Assembly (NCBI GenBank): GCA_012934845.2
Contig: WNNJ02003214.1
Location: 124,001-188,000, forward strand
Reading direction: 5' to 3'
Length of the DNA stretch: 64,000 nt
From: Pomphorhynchus laevis
Taxonomy: Eukaryota > Acanthocephala > Palaeacanthocephala > Echinorhynchida > Pomphorhynchidae
Part shown: positions 12,053 to 23,569 of the stretch, piece after piece
How positions within the stretch are numbered: the first letter of the stretch is position 1
How the letters are laid out: each line of letters starts with the position of its first letter
Notes under the pieces: model-generated
The model's input: the letters and a program-made list of their open reading frames with translations, nothing else
Told to the model about the DNA's origin: nothing
The model's database searches: none
Position numbers and translations under genes: made by a program

Positions 12053-12675
12053 TTTATCGGGGAAAAACGTTGTATTTGGCTCGGCTGTTATGCTGGGTCG
12101 AGGAATATTAGTCGAAACCTGATAACATAGCAGTACAGCTGATGACCTCTAATAATTATTCTATTAGATCGTCTATTATTTATTAGTAAATTCATATCCA
12201 TTTTCGATATTTTCTTGCCCTTCAAGCCTTATTCTGACCGTCGCTTGCACCTTCCCCAATGATTTGACATCCAATGCATACTTTCAAAGCGTCGACTCCG
12301 TCATGCTTTTCGAGTCTATCACCGCTCTCTAAAACGTGATATCCGCTCGCTCACTCCGTCTATCCGTGATTCCTATCTTGCTCTTCGCCGGTTTCATCTC
12401 CATATACTACGTATCAAATGCAACCCATTTTTGGAGCATAATAAATAATATACTTTGCATTAGATTAAGATACACTATATAATCAAATTTAATCAGAGGT
12501 AATACGTCAATGGCGCGTATTCGGCCCTGCTGCCATGTTGGGTATAGGAGTTAGGGGCCGAAACCTGATAGCATAGCAGTTCCTCCTGATGACCTCTAAT
12601 CCTTATTCGAATACATCGTCTGTTATTTATTATTCAATTCATAAAAATTGATTTTTATTTTATATCTTAACTTTA
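12053..12675 (+). mobile_element. Second composite end block / insert / end block unit
   Basis: Homologous to 2457-3112 across its whole length. The insert (about 12195-12450) has a longer open frame here, reading SKRRLRHAFRVYHRSLKR and ending FLEHNK plus stop, in the place where the Naiad protein at 15140 ends FLWMDNK. The second end block keeps GGCCCT (12533-12538) opposite GGGGCC (12554-12559) and CTGCCATG (12540-12547) opposite CATAGCAG (12572-12579). Probably a non-autonomous Penelope-like derivative. Confidence 0.58.
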
Positions 12676-14470
12676 TGTAAAATTGACTCATTATAAAATT
12701 GACTTTTATTTTATTTCTTAACTTTATGTAAATAAAATTACATAAAATATCATGTAATTATTTATTATTTACAGTTATCTATCTTTATTTTTAATTTATA
12801 GTGTAAAATATGTAGACTCACTTATCTGAGTTTACTTATTCAGCTATTACTAGTTGAAACAGATAAAAATTATAAAATCGGAATGTAGACACATTTTATA
12901 GGTAATTAGCTGTTACGATTTTGATGATTACCGTTTGTTTCTATAAAATATCAATACCTATAAAAGAGTATTTTGTTTTTTACTATTGGAAACGGAAAAG
13001 TATTTTCACAAATGATAGTTATTGCAAGTTATGAATTGTAGTAACTCAAGTAAGAACATTGCCCTTGATAGTTTATTGTCGTTAGTATACTACTTCTTCA
13101 TTATTCAAGTATATTACAGTATACATAATTTTATATTTGCATCATAAAACAACAAAGGTAGCTGCATTATTGGAGCTGACGATATAATAAAAGCATTAAA
13201 TCTTTAAAAGCATGATTTTTGTTATTTTTGATAACATTCACTATCAGCTTTCAATGCATCGTAAATATAAGTTTATCAACGTGGATCTTGCTGCTGCATC
13301 AATTTCTTACAGAAATCAAGTAAGTGATTATTGACTAGTATTTGTAGAAATCATTTGTTGATTTGCACCGGTACAAATATGCAAGCTCAAAATATGGAAA
13401 ATATGCTTGGAAAATATGCAAGCTCAAAATGACATTCATTTCAATACCTTTAGTTAATTATGCTCACAATAAAGTGATATTTCTTATAATAACATCTATG
13501 AATAAGCATGACTTGAGCATTATGACTTAATAAGAGCAAATATCAATATTAATCTGGTTTGCTATATCTTTAATGTTTTATCATCATACGATCGGGCATT
13601 GTTAAATTGTCTTTTGATAAAAGGTAAATAATTATGTTCTTCGTATATTCTTATTTTTCCAATGTAAATGAATTATGATAAGCTGTCAATTTATAAATGG
13701 ACTTTACATTTTCATGTTAAAAAAGAAATACATATAGCTTTAAATTAGCTTCTAAATCAATCATGTTTTTATCTTTAATGTCGCACTTTTGATTTGTTTT
13801 CATTCCGCAATTCTGAATTGTCATAATTTACTACCTACTTTCTTGTTTACTAGAATTAAAAATCATTTCCTAGTGAGAGTAATCAAGTACCAAGCATTAA
13901 CCGGTAAGTTATGACCTATTTTCACTAGTTACAATAAAGTATGAGCAGCAACAACTGAAAGTTTTGAATAGCTATGAAAGATTGATATTTATGCTAACAA
14001 TCAAAATGTTATGTAGAAAACTCTAAAACAAGGTAGGTTAATGATCTAAAATAACAAAACAACAGTATCTACGGTATACATCACCATATATTTTTATAAG
14101 AGCAGACAATCGATGTATGGCATTGGAAGAACATTTTACTGTCATTTTCTGAACCGAGGTTTAATCTAATAGTAACGGTGAGAATACTCTTATCGCTTAC
14201 AATCCGCAAGATTGATTATTTTAGCTAATTGATTAATTTAGATAATTCGGACAATGACCAAATATTTACAGACTGGTGTGATAACATTATAAGAACAAGT
14301 ACACTTTATAAACAAAATTGTTCTATACTTTCTGTAATAGGTAGTTACTGAATTGATTTTGCTAGCGCTACGAAACAAGCTAAATGATTTTATGTAATTA
14401 TTATCTTGTGTAATAAATACTAAACCCACAATCTTCTTCCATTTCAAATATATAGTTATTACAGGAACAA
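12676..14470. other. AT-rich intergenic DNA, nothing recognised
   Basis: Several short frames without motifs. No repeat or RNA gene supported. Confidence 0.4.
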
Positions 14471-14640
14471 AGAAGAAGAAAATATTCTTTATTCGATTAA
14501 AATTCTATATTTCGATAGCTGCTGCTATCATCATCAGGATTACAAATAAAATGTTTCAAAAAAATGTGTAATCCTGATGATAATAGCGGGAGCTATCGAA
14601 ATATAGAATTTTTATCAAATAAAGGATATTTTCTTTTTCG
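14471..14640. ncRNA. Foldback repeat carrying hammerhead-like cores on both arms
   Basis: Arms at about 14471-14547 and 14567-14640 are inverted copies with a short loop. On the minus strand the left arm has CTGATGA (14531-14537), one U, a six-pair stem GATAGC/GCTATC with loop AGCA, then GAAA (14510-14513) and UAUA. The right arm on the plus strand has CTGATGA (14574-14580) and GAAA (14598-14601) with one stem mismatch. The arrangement is that of a type I hammerhead with a minimal helix III, plus one extra base before stem II. Pairing for helix I is poor. Activity is unproven. Confidence 0.5.
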
Positions 14641-14929
14641 TTTCTATAATAACTATTATCTTGTGTTTTAAGATCATGATATATATATATTTAAAAATTC
14701 TTTCAAAATATTAGATTAAAAAATAAAATATCTCAAAATATTTTCATAATGATATTTTTAAATTAATATTGAATTAAATCAGCTAACTGAGTCTACGTAT
14801 TGTTATATAATTACAAAATAAACAAAACATAATAATGCTAAATCAAAATTTAACAATTAAATAATAAAATTAATAATTGTTTTTAGATTTTCTATAATTT
14901 AAATCAAGTTAAAAAAAAATAAAAAATAA

Positions 14930-15135
14930 AATTTAAAATAAACGTCATTTTTATGAATTGACTAATAAATAACAGACGTTGTATCAGAATAAGAATTAGA
15001 GGTCATCAGGAGGAACTGCTATGCTATCAGGTTTCGGCCCCTAACTCCTCTACCCAACATAGCAGCGGGGCCAAATACATGCTAATGATGTATTTCCTCT
15101 GAAATAACTATCTAGTATCTTATTCTAATGCAAAG
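14930..15135 (-). repeat. Naiad-type 3' end block (pLTR) next to its reverse transcriptase
   Basis: Lies directly after the stop of the reverse transcriptase on the minus strand, which ties this repeat block to the element. It has perfect potential helices: GGCCCC with GGGGCC (plus coordinates 15067-15072 and 15036-15041) and CTGCTATG with CATAGCAG (15058-15065 and 15016-15023), interleaved as in an H-type pseudoknot. CGAAAC follows the first helix and CTGATGACC closes the block. Confidence 0.7.
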
Positions 15136-15139
15136 TATA

Positions 15140-16611
15140 TTATTTATTATCCATCCATAAAAATTTGCCACTTAAGAGTTTAAATTTATTCTTTATATTA
15201 TTGTGTTGATTTATATATTTTACTATTTTCTGCTTGATGTTATTTTTATAGTAACCTAGTTTAAAATATGTATCTATTAAATTATTTAAATGATTTTGAA
15301 GAAAGCCAATATCATTACATATTGTTGCAATTCTTAAAATTTCATTATTTAATGTATTATATTTTATATTATATGGTATGCATGAATGCTCATGCAAAAA
15401 TATGTTTCTTGTAAATTTAAATATGTCATCTTTACGATATAAATTAATAGTAGTTTTAGTAAATGTTAATTTAATGTTCATATCTAGATATACACCTTCT
15501 TTATCATTAATATTGGTTTTGTTAAGAATAAGGCTTTCTGGATAAATGTGCTCACTAATTGAATAAAAATTATTAGAATTAAATACATATCATCAATGTA
15601 TCGAAACATATATTTCATATATTTATATTGTTTAGATTTAGTTTTTACACAGTTATGAACAAATTCATATTCTATAAAGCTTAAAAACAAGTCAGCTATA
15701 ATTGGGCTACTATTACCACCCATTGGAACACCTTTTACTTGTCTAAATATAGATGTCCCTACTTTTAAATAATTTTGATTTATCAAAATATTTAAGGATT
15801 CTATTAATTCAATTTTATCCATATATTTATGTTTATTTGATGGTTTAATTTTTGTTAGATAGGCGTTATAATTATTATAACATATATATGTATATCTTTT
15901 TCCGAATATAAGGTTAATTAATTTTACTAACGCTTCTTTAATATCTACTAAATCTAGATTTGTATAAAGCGTACTAAAATCGTATGTATTTATATTTTGA
16001 AAATTTATTCCTTTTGTCTGTTCTAAAAATTCTTTTGTAGAATTAATACTAAAATAGTGTTTTATACAAGTATTAATTTCGATTACCTTGCAATATTTTT
16101 TAAAATGTGCTTTAATTACTTTAAGTATTTTATTCATATAGACAGAAAGTGGTTTTAATGTACATTTAAACGCACTACATATGAACCTAGGTTTTATTGG
16201 ATTTTTATGTAATTTTGGATTCCAATATAATATAGGTATAGTTTTATTATCTAATTCAACCTTTATACCCTTTTTATCCATTATAGAACAGTGACTTGTA
16301 ATAATTGTTTCTAAACTCAACTCACTACGTTCATATGTTGGATTTACATTTAAATCATTAGAATTAACCTCTTTCATTAGTATATCATAATAAAGCTTTT
16401 TGCATATGAAGACAAAGTTATTACTAGCTTCGTCAATAGTTGTTATTAAAGAGTTATCCTTTAATTTAGTAAGTTCTTTATACATATCTTTATTAATTTT
16501 ATCTTTCCTTTTATAATTGTTTGTTATTTTCATTTTATTTTTAATTTTATCAAATATATAATCTTTCCAAATTTTTATCTTAGATATATTCGAGCTTTCA
16601 CTATTAATCAA
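15140..16611 (-). pseudogene. Penelope-like (Naiad-type) reverse transcriptase, broken, 5'-truncated
   Basis: Two adjoining minus-strand open stretches (16611-15484 and 15481-15140). The first holds PKLHKNP and a finger motif, YDFSTLYTNL with the motif A Asp, KGVPMGGNSSPIIADLF (motif B) and FRYIDDMYL (catalytic YIDD). The second continues with the thumb segment found in this family. The YDFSTLYTNL and PMGxNSxPxIADLF style is that of the Naiad group of Penelope-like elements known from many invertebrates. The N-terminal zinc-finger/GIY-YIG part is missing. It reverse-transcribes its own RNA when intact; this copy looks dead, with at least one break plus truncation. An end block follows at 14930-15135. 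Confidence 0.85.
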
Positions 16612-17459
16612 TATTAATATTTTTATATTAATATTGATATTAAAATATCGATATTATTAATAAAACTATTAATATTCATATTATTATATTAAAATATTGG
16701 TATTATAATATTAAATTAATATTTATTAATTCACATTGAATAATAATATTATTATATTAATATTGATATAAATATTAATATTTTTCACATTGATATCTAG
16801 TAGAACACTAATCATACATTTTAACCTCATTAATTCATTAATTGTATTGGGAATAAATTACAATGCCAGCATTAGCATTAAAATTCAGGATAAATAGTGG
16901 AACTAATGATTATTTGAAATTGTTATTTTACATATTTTATAAAGTATATTCCACAATACATAATTCACTTTCTTCCGCATAAAAGCTACCATAAAGAAGA
17001 GAAAATGACTTTGCTGTTATCACTTAAACATATTTTAAATACTTCCAAAATCATCAAACTATATGAATCAATAAGAAGTAAGTGTCATCAACTTGCAGAT
17101 ATTTAACTTTTAATTTAAATAACTATGAAAATTATAAAATTGGCGGTTGATTTTATCAACACATAATTGTGTTGAATATGCATAAAATAAAAATATTATT
17201 TGTATTGTGATTTTCGACATATGAATGAAACAGCGTCCATTGTCGAATGACACCGTGGCTCGTTTTGCAGCGAAATCACCTTGTGTGATCTAGCTAAATT
17301 GACTAAAAATAAATTAAAGAATCCATCAAATGATTACAAGCACGGATTCCATGATATCCTGATCAAATCGGTGTTATATCCACCTCATTTGATATACAGT
17401 GGAATGCTTTATACATTCCAGTCATTCTGGAATTTAATATCAAAGTGATTCAGTAATTT
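16612..17459. other. AT-rich DNA with (AATATT)-like simple sequence
   Basis: 16612-16800 is dominated by ATATTAATATTG-like simple sequence directly at the truncated 5' end of the reverse transcriptase. The remainder has no supported feature. Confidence 0.5.
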
Positions 17460-18290
17460 AAAATCAAATTAAATATTGAAATTATTATCAACAATTTAAT
17501 ATTAAATTTAATATTCAATATTATATTCAATACTGAATATTAAATTATTAGCAACAATTTAATATTAAATTTAATATTCAATATTATATTCAATACTGAA
17601 TATTAAATTATTAGCAATAGTTTAATATAAAATTTAATATTCAATATTATATTCAATACTGAATATTAAATTATTATCACTAATTTAATATTAAATTTAA
17701 TATTCAATATTATATTCAATGCTGAATATTAAATTATTATCAATAATTTAATATTAAATTTAATATTCAATATTATATTCAATACTGAATATTAAATTAT
17801 TAGCAATAGTTTAATATAAAATTTAATATTGCATATTATATTCAATACTGAATATTAAATTATTAGCAATAATTTAATATTAAATATTGCATATTATATT
17901 CAATACTGAATATTAAATTATTAGCAATAGTTTAATATAAAATTTAATATTGCATATTATATTCAATACTGAATATTAAATTATTAGCAATAGTTTAATA
18001 TAAAATTTAATATTGCATATTATATTCAATGCTGAATATTAAATTATTATCAATAATTTTATATTAATTATTCAATATTAAAGTCAATGCTGAATATTAA
18101 TTGATTAGCAATAATTTAATATTAAATATTGCATATTAAAGTCAATGCTGAGTATTAAAATTATTATCAAAAGTTTTATATCAAATTAAATATTGCATAT
18201 TATATTCAATGCTGAATTTTAAATTATTATCAATAATTTGATATTAAATTTAATATTGAATATTAAATTATTAGCAATATTAAATTCAAT
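17460..18290. repeat. 63-bp AT-only satellite, about 13 copies
   Basis: ATTCAATACTGAATATT recurs at 17525, 17588, 17651 and 17714 and onward at 63-bp steps, with later units more diverged. Each unit is nearly pure A/T and strongly self-complementary (GAATATTAAATTATT, AATATTCAATATT), so it could form cruciforms. Confidence 0.85.
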
Positions 18291-18399
18291 ATTAAATTAG
18301 AACGATATACCAATTAAAAATTAAATATTAAATTGTATAAACAAGAGAATTTTTGTAACTTCAATTACGACTAATTTGGTTTTGCATTGCGTGGTGTTC

Positions 18400-19309
18400 A
18401 ATCAACGCATTTCAGATAATTCTACATGATGGAGTAAAGATGAAGCGGTGTTCTTTCTTAATTTCTAGGACTGCTGCCGTCACGATCTTTATGATAAATG
18501 CTCTAAGCATTGCAATTGTCTTCTAGCTTCAAAAGATAACTTAAGCCTTCAAGGCATCGAGCTTTGTCTTATTACTAGTGATTGACTGTTTCCCCCGGAT
18601 AGTGGCAGCGGCCATTGCCCTGCAAAGGCAAACTCTCAGTATAACCAACTTATTCGTTAAATTTTAAGAATTTAGCTGTAATTTAGAAAAAATAAGCTTT
18701 TCCGAATTGGTTGATTTCCAATTGTCTAATCAATTGTTTGAATTCCACTAGTATTAAATTGAAAATCCAAACTGATTTATATCCCATCGCAAGTAGTGAT
18801 AACGAACAACTTACCGGTGCTACATAGACACTGTAAATATATCTGCGTTGTTGTCATAAGTCGTTGCTTTAACTAGGTCGACTTCGCTACTGCTGATGCA
18901 GTTTCAAATTTGAAACACGCAACCAGCACATTAAAGCCAAGAAGAGTGAAACTCTGTCATCACAATAACCATCGCCACGATATAAAGCACAACACAATGT
19001 ACCTTAGGTGTAGAGTATTGCTTGCAGCTTTAAAAACGTTTCTAGCTTTTTCGTTCTCTATTTCCCCATCTATACGGCAGCTATACTTATTTTTATTTGC
19101 ATCGTAGTGTGTGCTACTGTTTCGGATATCTTATGTGCTGGAGGACCGTCGTCAAGTTGCTGCGACGGCGGCAGTGCATTCAAGAACCAATTCACACATC
19201 GGCCGAGAAAGAGAAGCAGCGAAACTTGTGGAATCACTGCCTCCCTGATCCTGCTCCCAACAGTTTGCTTTTTTATTATTTCGGCGAAAGAAGAGAAACA
19301 TTCTGTATA
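18400..19309. other. GC-richer island, possible exon(s), unidentified
   Basis: This block is clearly GC-richer than its surroundings. On the plus strand one frame (about 18990-19309) reads a hydrophobic run (IFICIVVCATVSDILC), a Cys-rich patch (CAGGPSSSCCDGG) and a second hydrophobic run, ending at a possible donor GTATAC. On the minus strand a 149-codon frame (19070-19519) overlaps it. Neither matches a family I know. The plus-strand reading has signal or membrane-like character and a downstream partner exon at 19558. Transcript evidence would be needed to choose. Confidence 0.27.
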
Positions 19310-19359
19310 CCGAGGAAGGACTTGACGCCTCTCTATACTCTTTCTCTCTTTACTCTCAT

Positions 19360-19386
19360 CATCTTTATACATTGTGTATAAAGATG
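19360..19386. other. Perfect hairpin in the GC-richer island
   Basis: CATCTTTATAC and GTATAAAGATG form an 11-pair stem with a 5-base loop ATTGT. There is no T-run after it and no known motif. Role unknown. Confidence 0.6.
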
Positions 19387-19557
19387 CTCTCTTGTTATGT
19401 GCGCTAAGTTCTATAGATTCAAAATCCAGAGAGAGCATGTGTGGTCGATGTTGTTTTTGTGCTGCTCTCTCTATATATATTACACACAATGACGTGACAG
19501 AAAAATTCTGAAAGAGCACACCTCCATCCTATACTTTCCATTGTAATTCTCTTTCAG

Positions 19558-19842
19558 GCCTGTGATTGTTTCTACCAGTACTACAGCTACACTCTAAGAA
19601 CACTTCACAACACCAGCACTACTACACGATGGCAACAACCACAAAAAACGACAGTAATAAGCAGTCAAAACACAAATAAGCAGTCGCTGATAGCGGAAGG
19701 AAATGCAACCACGACAGATGAAATGGTTTCCTTTTTTAGTTCATCGATTTGTGTTGTGTTTTGCAACTTCACTTCATTTTGTTCTTTTTCTATCTACTCG
19801 GTTCCTGCTGTTCTACAGAAGAACCTTATGCTCACACACTAA
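19558..19842 (+). CDS. Possible terminal exon, unidentified
   Basis: A strong polypyrimidine acceptor (TTCTCTTTCAG) precedes a frame that stays open for 94 codons to a TAA. It begins ACDCFYQYYSYTLRTL and contains one N-glycosylation-like NATT. Codon composition resembles the upstream island. It would join in phase 0 to a possible donor at 19309. No domain recognised. Confidence 0.28.
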   Translation, partial: ACDCFYQYYSYTLRTLHNTSTTTRWQQPQKTTVISSQNTNKQSLIAEGNATTTDEMVSFFSSSICVVFCNFTSFCSFSIYSVPAVLQKNLMLTH

Positions 19843-20099
19843 TTCGACAATAGTTCCAAATCCGGAGACCACAACAGATGCATATTGTCACCTTGTTCTC
19901 TCAATAAGTAAACTACACTAATTAACGAGATATCCTGTCGTAAGTATGCTACTCTATGAATATGATTTAATGCTGAAATTTATTTATAATACCAATTATA
20001 AAGTAGAGAACTATACTAATTAGATAAAAATCATAAAGCTGCCAGAATTCATCAAACCCGGAATTCCAGTCGGTACCATAATAGTCTTCAACAATTAGT

Positions 20100-20460
20100 G
20101 CTATTGCTAAAATTTCGCAAAATAAGTAATTTTGCAATATCACAATGTTTTTACTCTTATTAAATTAACATCAATTAAAATTACTTTTAATTTATATCGT
20201 AAAGATGACATATTTAAATTTACAAGAAACATATTTTTTGCATGAGCATTCATGCATACCATATAATCTAAAATATAATACATTAAATAATGAAATTTTA
20301 AGAATTGCAACAATATGTAATGATATTGGCTTTCTTCAAAATCATTTAAATAATTTAATAGATACATATTTTAACTAGGTTACTATAAAAATAACATCAA
20401 GCAGAAAATAGTAAAATATATAAATTAACAAAATATTATTAAAAATATATTTTAACTCAT
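20100..20460 (+). pseudogene. Naiad-type reverse transcriptase, C-terminal piece
   Basis: In the plus orientation this is closely similar to the last third of the reverse transcriptase at 15140-15481: the words LYRKDDIFKFTRN and GYYKNNIKQKIVKYIN are shared. It is broken. It is followed directly by two end blocks, so this is the 3' end of a second Penelope-like copy. Confidence 0.75.
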
Positions 20461-20870
20461 GCTAAAATGCTTTCAGAGAAAATACGTCATTAGCATGTAT
20501 TTGATCCCGCTGCTATTTTGGGTCGAGGAATAGGAGTCGAAACCTGATAGCATAGCGGTTCCTCCTGATGATCTCTATTTTTTATTTTGATACATCGTCT
20601 GTTATTTATTAGTCAATTCATAAAAATTGACTTTTATGGATTAGATAATAAATAATATACCTTATATTAGAATAAGATCAACTAAATAATCAAATTTCAT
20701 CGTAGGAAATACGTCATTAGCATGTATTTGGCCCCGTTGCTATGATGAGTCGAGGAATAGTGGTTAAAACCTGATTATATAGCAGTACCTCCTGATGACC
20801 TCTAATCCTTATTCTGATACAACGTCTGTTATTTAGTAGTCAATTCATATAATTGACTTTTATTTAAATT
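20460..20870 (+). repeat. Two tandem Naiad-type end blocks
   Basis: Blocks at about 20470-20640 and 20690-20870 sit head to tail after the reverse transcriptase piece. In the first, GATCCC (20503-20508) faces GGAGTC (20533-20538), a base-pair change relative to the GGCCCC/GGGGCC of other copies that keeps most pairs. Tandem pseudo-LTRs are a known arrangement in Penelope-like elements. Confidence 0.7.
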
Positions 20871-21490
20871 TCAATTTTAACTTTTAACTTGATATAAATT
20901 ATAATATTAATAATTATATCATATAATATAGTTATAATATATAATATAATATATTTTACCATATAAAATATAACACATAAAAAAAGAAATTTTAAGAAAT
21001 GCCGTAATATGATGTGATATTGGTTTTCTTCAAAATAATTTAAATAATTTAATATTAAATTTAATATTAATATTTAATTTAAAATAGGTTACTATAAAAA
21101 TAAAATTAAATATAAAATTGCAAAGTAAATTTAATATAATTCTTAGAAGTCATCTAAGAATTACTAAAAATGATTTAGTATTTCACTAAATACTAAATTT
21201 AGTGAAAATACAAAATTTAGTGAATTTAGTGAAATTCACTGAATTTAGTGAAATTTACTAAATACTAAATTCAGTGAAATACTCATTTCACTCAGATTTT
21301 TGTATTTCATTAGAAAAATTATGAAAATTTTCCACTTTGTATTAAAATTCTGAAAATTAAACAAATTAGATTACTTAATCTAATTTTTAAATAATAACTA
21401 CGATAAATACAATAAAGTACAATAATTTTTTTTTAATTTTATCATTTAATTTGATCATTTAATCTAAATAAAAATATAGCGTCAGTAAAA
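20871..21490. other. AT-rich DNA with TTTAGTGAA palindromes
   Basis: At 21160-21290 short direct and inverted copies of TTTAGTGAAATTCACTGAA alternate. No gene seen. Confidence 0.5.
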
Positions 21491-21496
21491 TGAATT

Positions 21497-21890
21497 TTAT
21501 TCGAAGTCTTTAGCCACTTCTAAAAAGCAGGCGGCGTTTCCGCCCTGCACTGCCGCGCTGATCCGTAGCATCATCCAGCTCAAAGCGTGCTTGTTTCCTG
21601 TTGTTATCGACAGTGGTTTTCCGATGGCAGCGAGGAGCGACTGTGCAGTCGGGGCGACCGCGCATAGGGTCTCAACAGGGAAAGGGACGAAATGGAAAAT
21701 GTTGGCATACAGGTCCCTGTACTTGCGGCGTTTTCCGTATTTTGCGTCGCGAGCGACAGAGTCACTGTAAGACACAGCATGGGTTAAATGGCTGACCGCA
21801 AGGGTGTTTGGACATGTGAAATCTTATACCAGATTTCGTCCGTCTTCCTATGGCAGCAATATTGCACCGTCTGGTCGTTTAATTTTTTTT
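21497..21890 (-). pseudogene. Retroelement ORF C-terminal fragment, GC-rich
   Basis: The minus strand reads, with a break, GRNLV, DFTCPNTLAVSHL, KYRDL, FHFVPFPVETL and RISAAVQGGNAA. I recognise this order (WDxTCPDTLAPS, KYxxL, FVPxAVETLG, RISVAVQRGNAA) as the segment that follows the reverse transcriptase in some animal retroelements. It may be part of a restriction-like endonuclease region, which I infer rather than see. GC content is far above the surroundings, suggesting recent arrival or a different source. The reverse transcriptase itself is absent. Confidence 0.55.
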
Positions 21891-22434
21891 AGTTTTTTAT
21901 TAACAAATAGAAATATCTTTATCTTAATTAAGAATTTTTATAATTCGGTATTTTTAAGAATCGATTAATTGATAATATATCATGGTATTAAGATCCATTT
22001 CTATGTAACTTAGCAGGACCTTCTGATTACCTCTAATCTTTTTCTAATATAATGTTTGTTAATAATATAGTAGTAGATTCATAAAATACTTTTGTTAAAA
22101 TTCCTATTTAAGGTAGATATTTCCATCTTCATATTGATGGTTTAGTAAATCAATCTGATTTATTTTCGTTAATTGATGCTTTCTTAAAATCGTAGTTTAA
22201 ATTTTTTTAAGTTTTTGAAATCCAAGTTTTTGTCACGTTTTGAGCTACAGATATAAGTTTGAAAATAATGAAGTACCAATATAAAGTTATTTCTAAATAT
22301 AGATTGCAAAATCTATAATTACCAAGAAAAATATGGTCAAATATATTTTTGAATGGATCTCTTGTTTTGCTTCTATTTTTAATTGTACCACGAATTGCCC
22401 TTTTATTCTTGTAATTCAAATGTGTTTGCTTAGC

Positions 22435-22785
22435 TGAATTATTAAATGATGGTTATATCAATTAAGTTTTTTACACCTAAAACGATATATTCTATTTTAA
22501 TTAAAGACATTTCCAATTCTTTAACAATTTAAATTTGACTATAAGGATTTCGTTATTAAGATTTATATCCCACGCGTTGGCTCAGTTAGCGATTATAACT
22601 AACACTAAACCACTCAGTATATATATTAAACTATTTTAGATAATTGTATTTAAGATTTAGATGTCAAAAATTCACAACTGAAGTTATATCAACTCCTTTG
22701 ACTTGAATACAAGCTGCGGTTTCGGCAGACAAGCTCTTGTATTTAGATAGTACGCCGCGGTATATGTCACTTATCACTTGTAATT
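22435..22785. repeat. 351-bp direct repeat, copy 1
   Basis: Practically identical to 24176-24526. It contains CCACGCGTTGGCTCAGTTAG and CGGTTTCGGCAG. No protein. See copy 2 for the arrangement. Confidence 0.9.
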
Positions 22786-23569
22786 GATTTCATGCAATGA
22801 AAAAATAGCTGCTATTGTATACCTAAGATTGTTTCTTATATCATCAGATATAGTTTCCAGCCGAGTCGAAAATTGCATGACAATCCCCTATTGTATAGGC
22901 GGTGATGAAATTTATAAATTTGATACTCACAAATTTTATAAAATTTGTAAGTATCAAAAGCAAATTCAATAGCAAACCTTTCCATTTCACAGGTGTCACG
23001 TTTAAATGCAATGTCGGCTGTGTTTAAAGATTGCCTATTAATTGTATAAAAGCACACTTAACAAATTAAGTGCGGTACAAAATTGTAAAACGACGCGTAT
23101 CTTATGATATATCATCTGTCCGCTAAGGTTCCATATATGCTTTTTTTATTTCTGTGCAAAATGAATTAACATTTCCTCGCCGATATTAGAAGCCTTATTT
23201 ATCAGCAACACATTATTTTGAATTAGTAATATTTTATTAACTAATAAAATATTAAAAATAAATAAAATGAATGTATAATATCAATATTTAAATAAATATT
23301 ATATTAAGAAATTTTAAATTTATTATTAATATAAATTTAAATATATGAAATGAAGAATATCAAAGAAACTTTTATGGGGATCAAATTTTAATTAAAATTT
23401 TTATTAAAAAAATTTTAATTAAAATTTTTAATTTTTATTAAAAATTAATAAAAACTAAACGAGGATTTTTGAAATAATTTTTGATTAAAAAATAACCTAA
23501 TATATTCTTTATCCTCAGTCATTGTATTATAATGTAAAAGTTAGTGAAAACATCATACATTATGGGGAC
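22786..23569. other. AT-rich DNA between the 351-bp repeats
   Basis: Holds a short internal inverted repeat (AATTTATAAATTTGATAC region near 22910-22960) but no supported gene. Confidence 0.4.

Noticed and set aside
14930-15135. Canonical hammerhead in the Naiad end block
   Set aside because: CGAAAC precedes CTGATGA, and the three strands occur in an order that would knot; helix I between them is absent.
14930-15135. HDV-like ribozyme in the Naiad end block
   Set aside because: The interleaved helices fit the topology, but no P3 hairpin, P1.1 or P4 can be identified.
19070-19519. 149-codon minus-strand frame as a gene
   Set aside because: No motif, no good start context, and it overlaps a plus-strand reading with better splice signals.
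22560-22785. tRNA-derived SINE in the 351-bp repeat (TTGGCTCAGTTAG resembles an A box)
   Set aside because: No B box at the right distance and no cloverleaf could be drawn.
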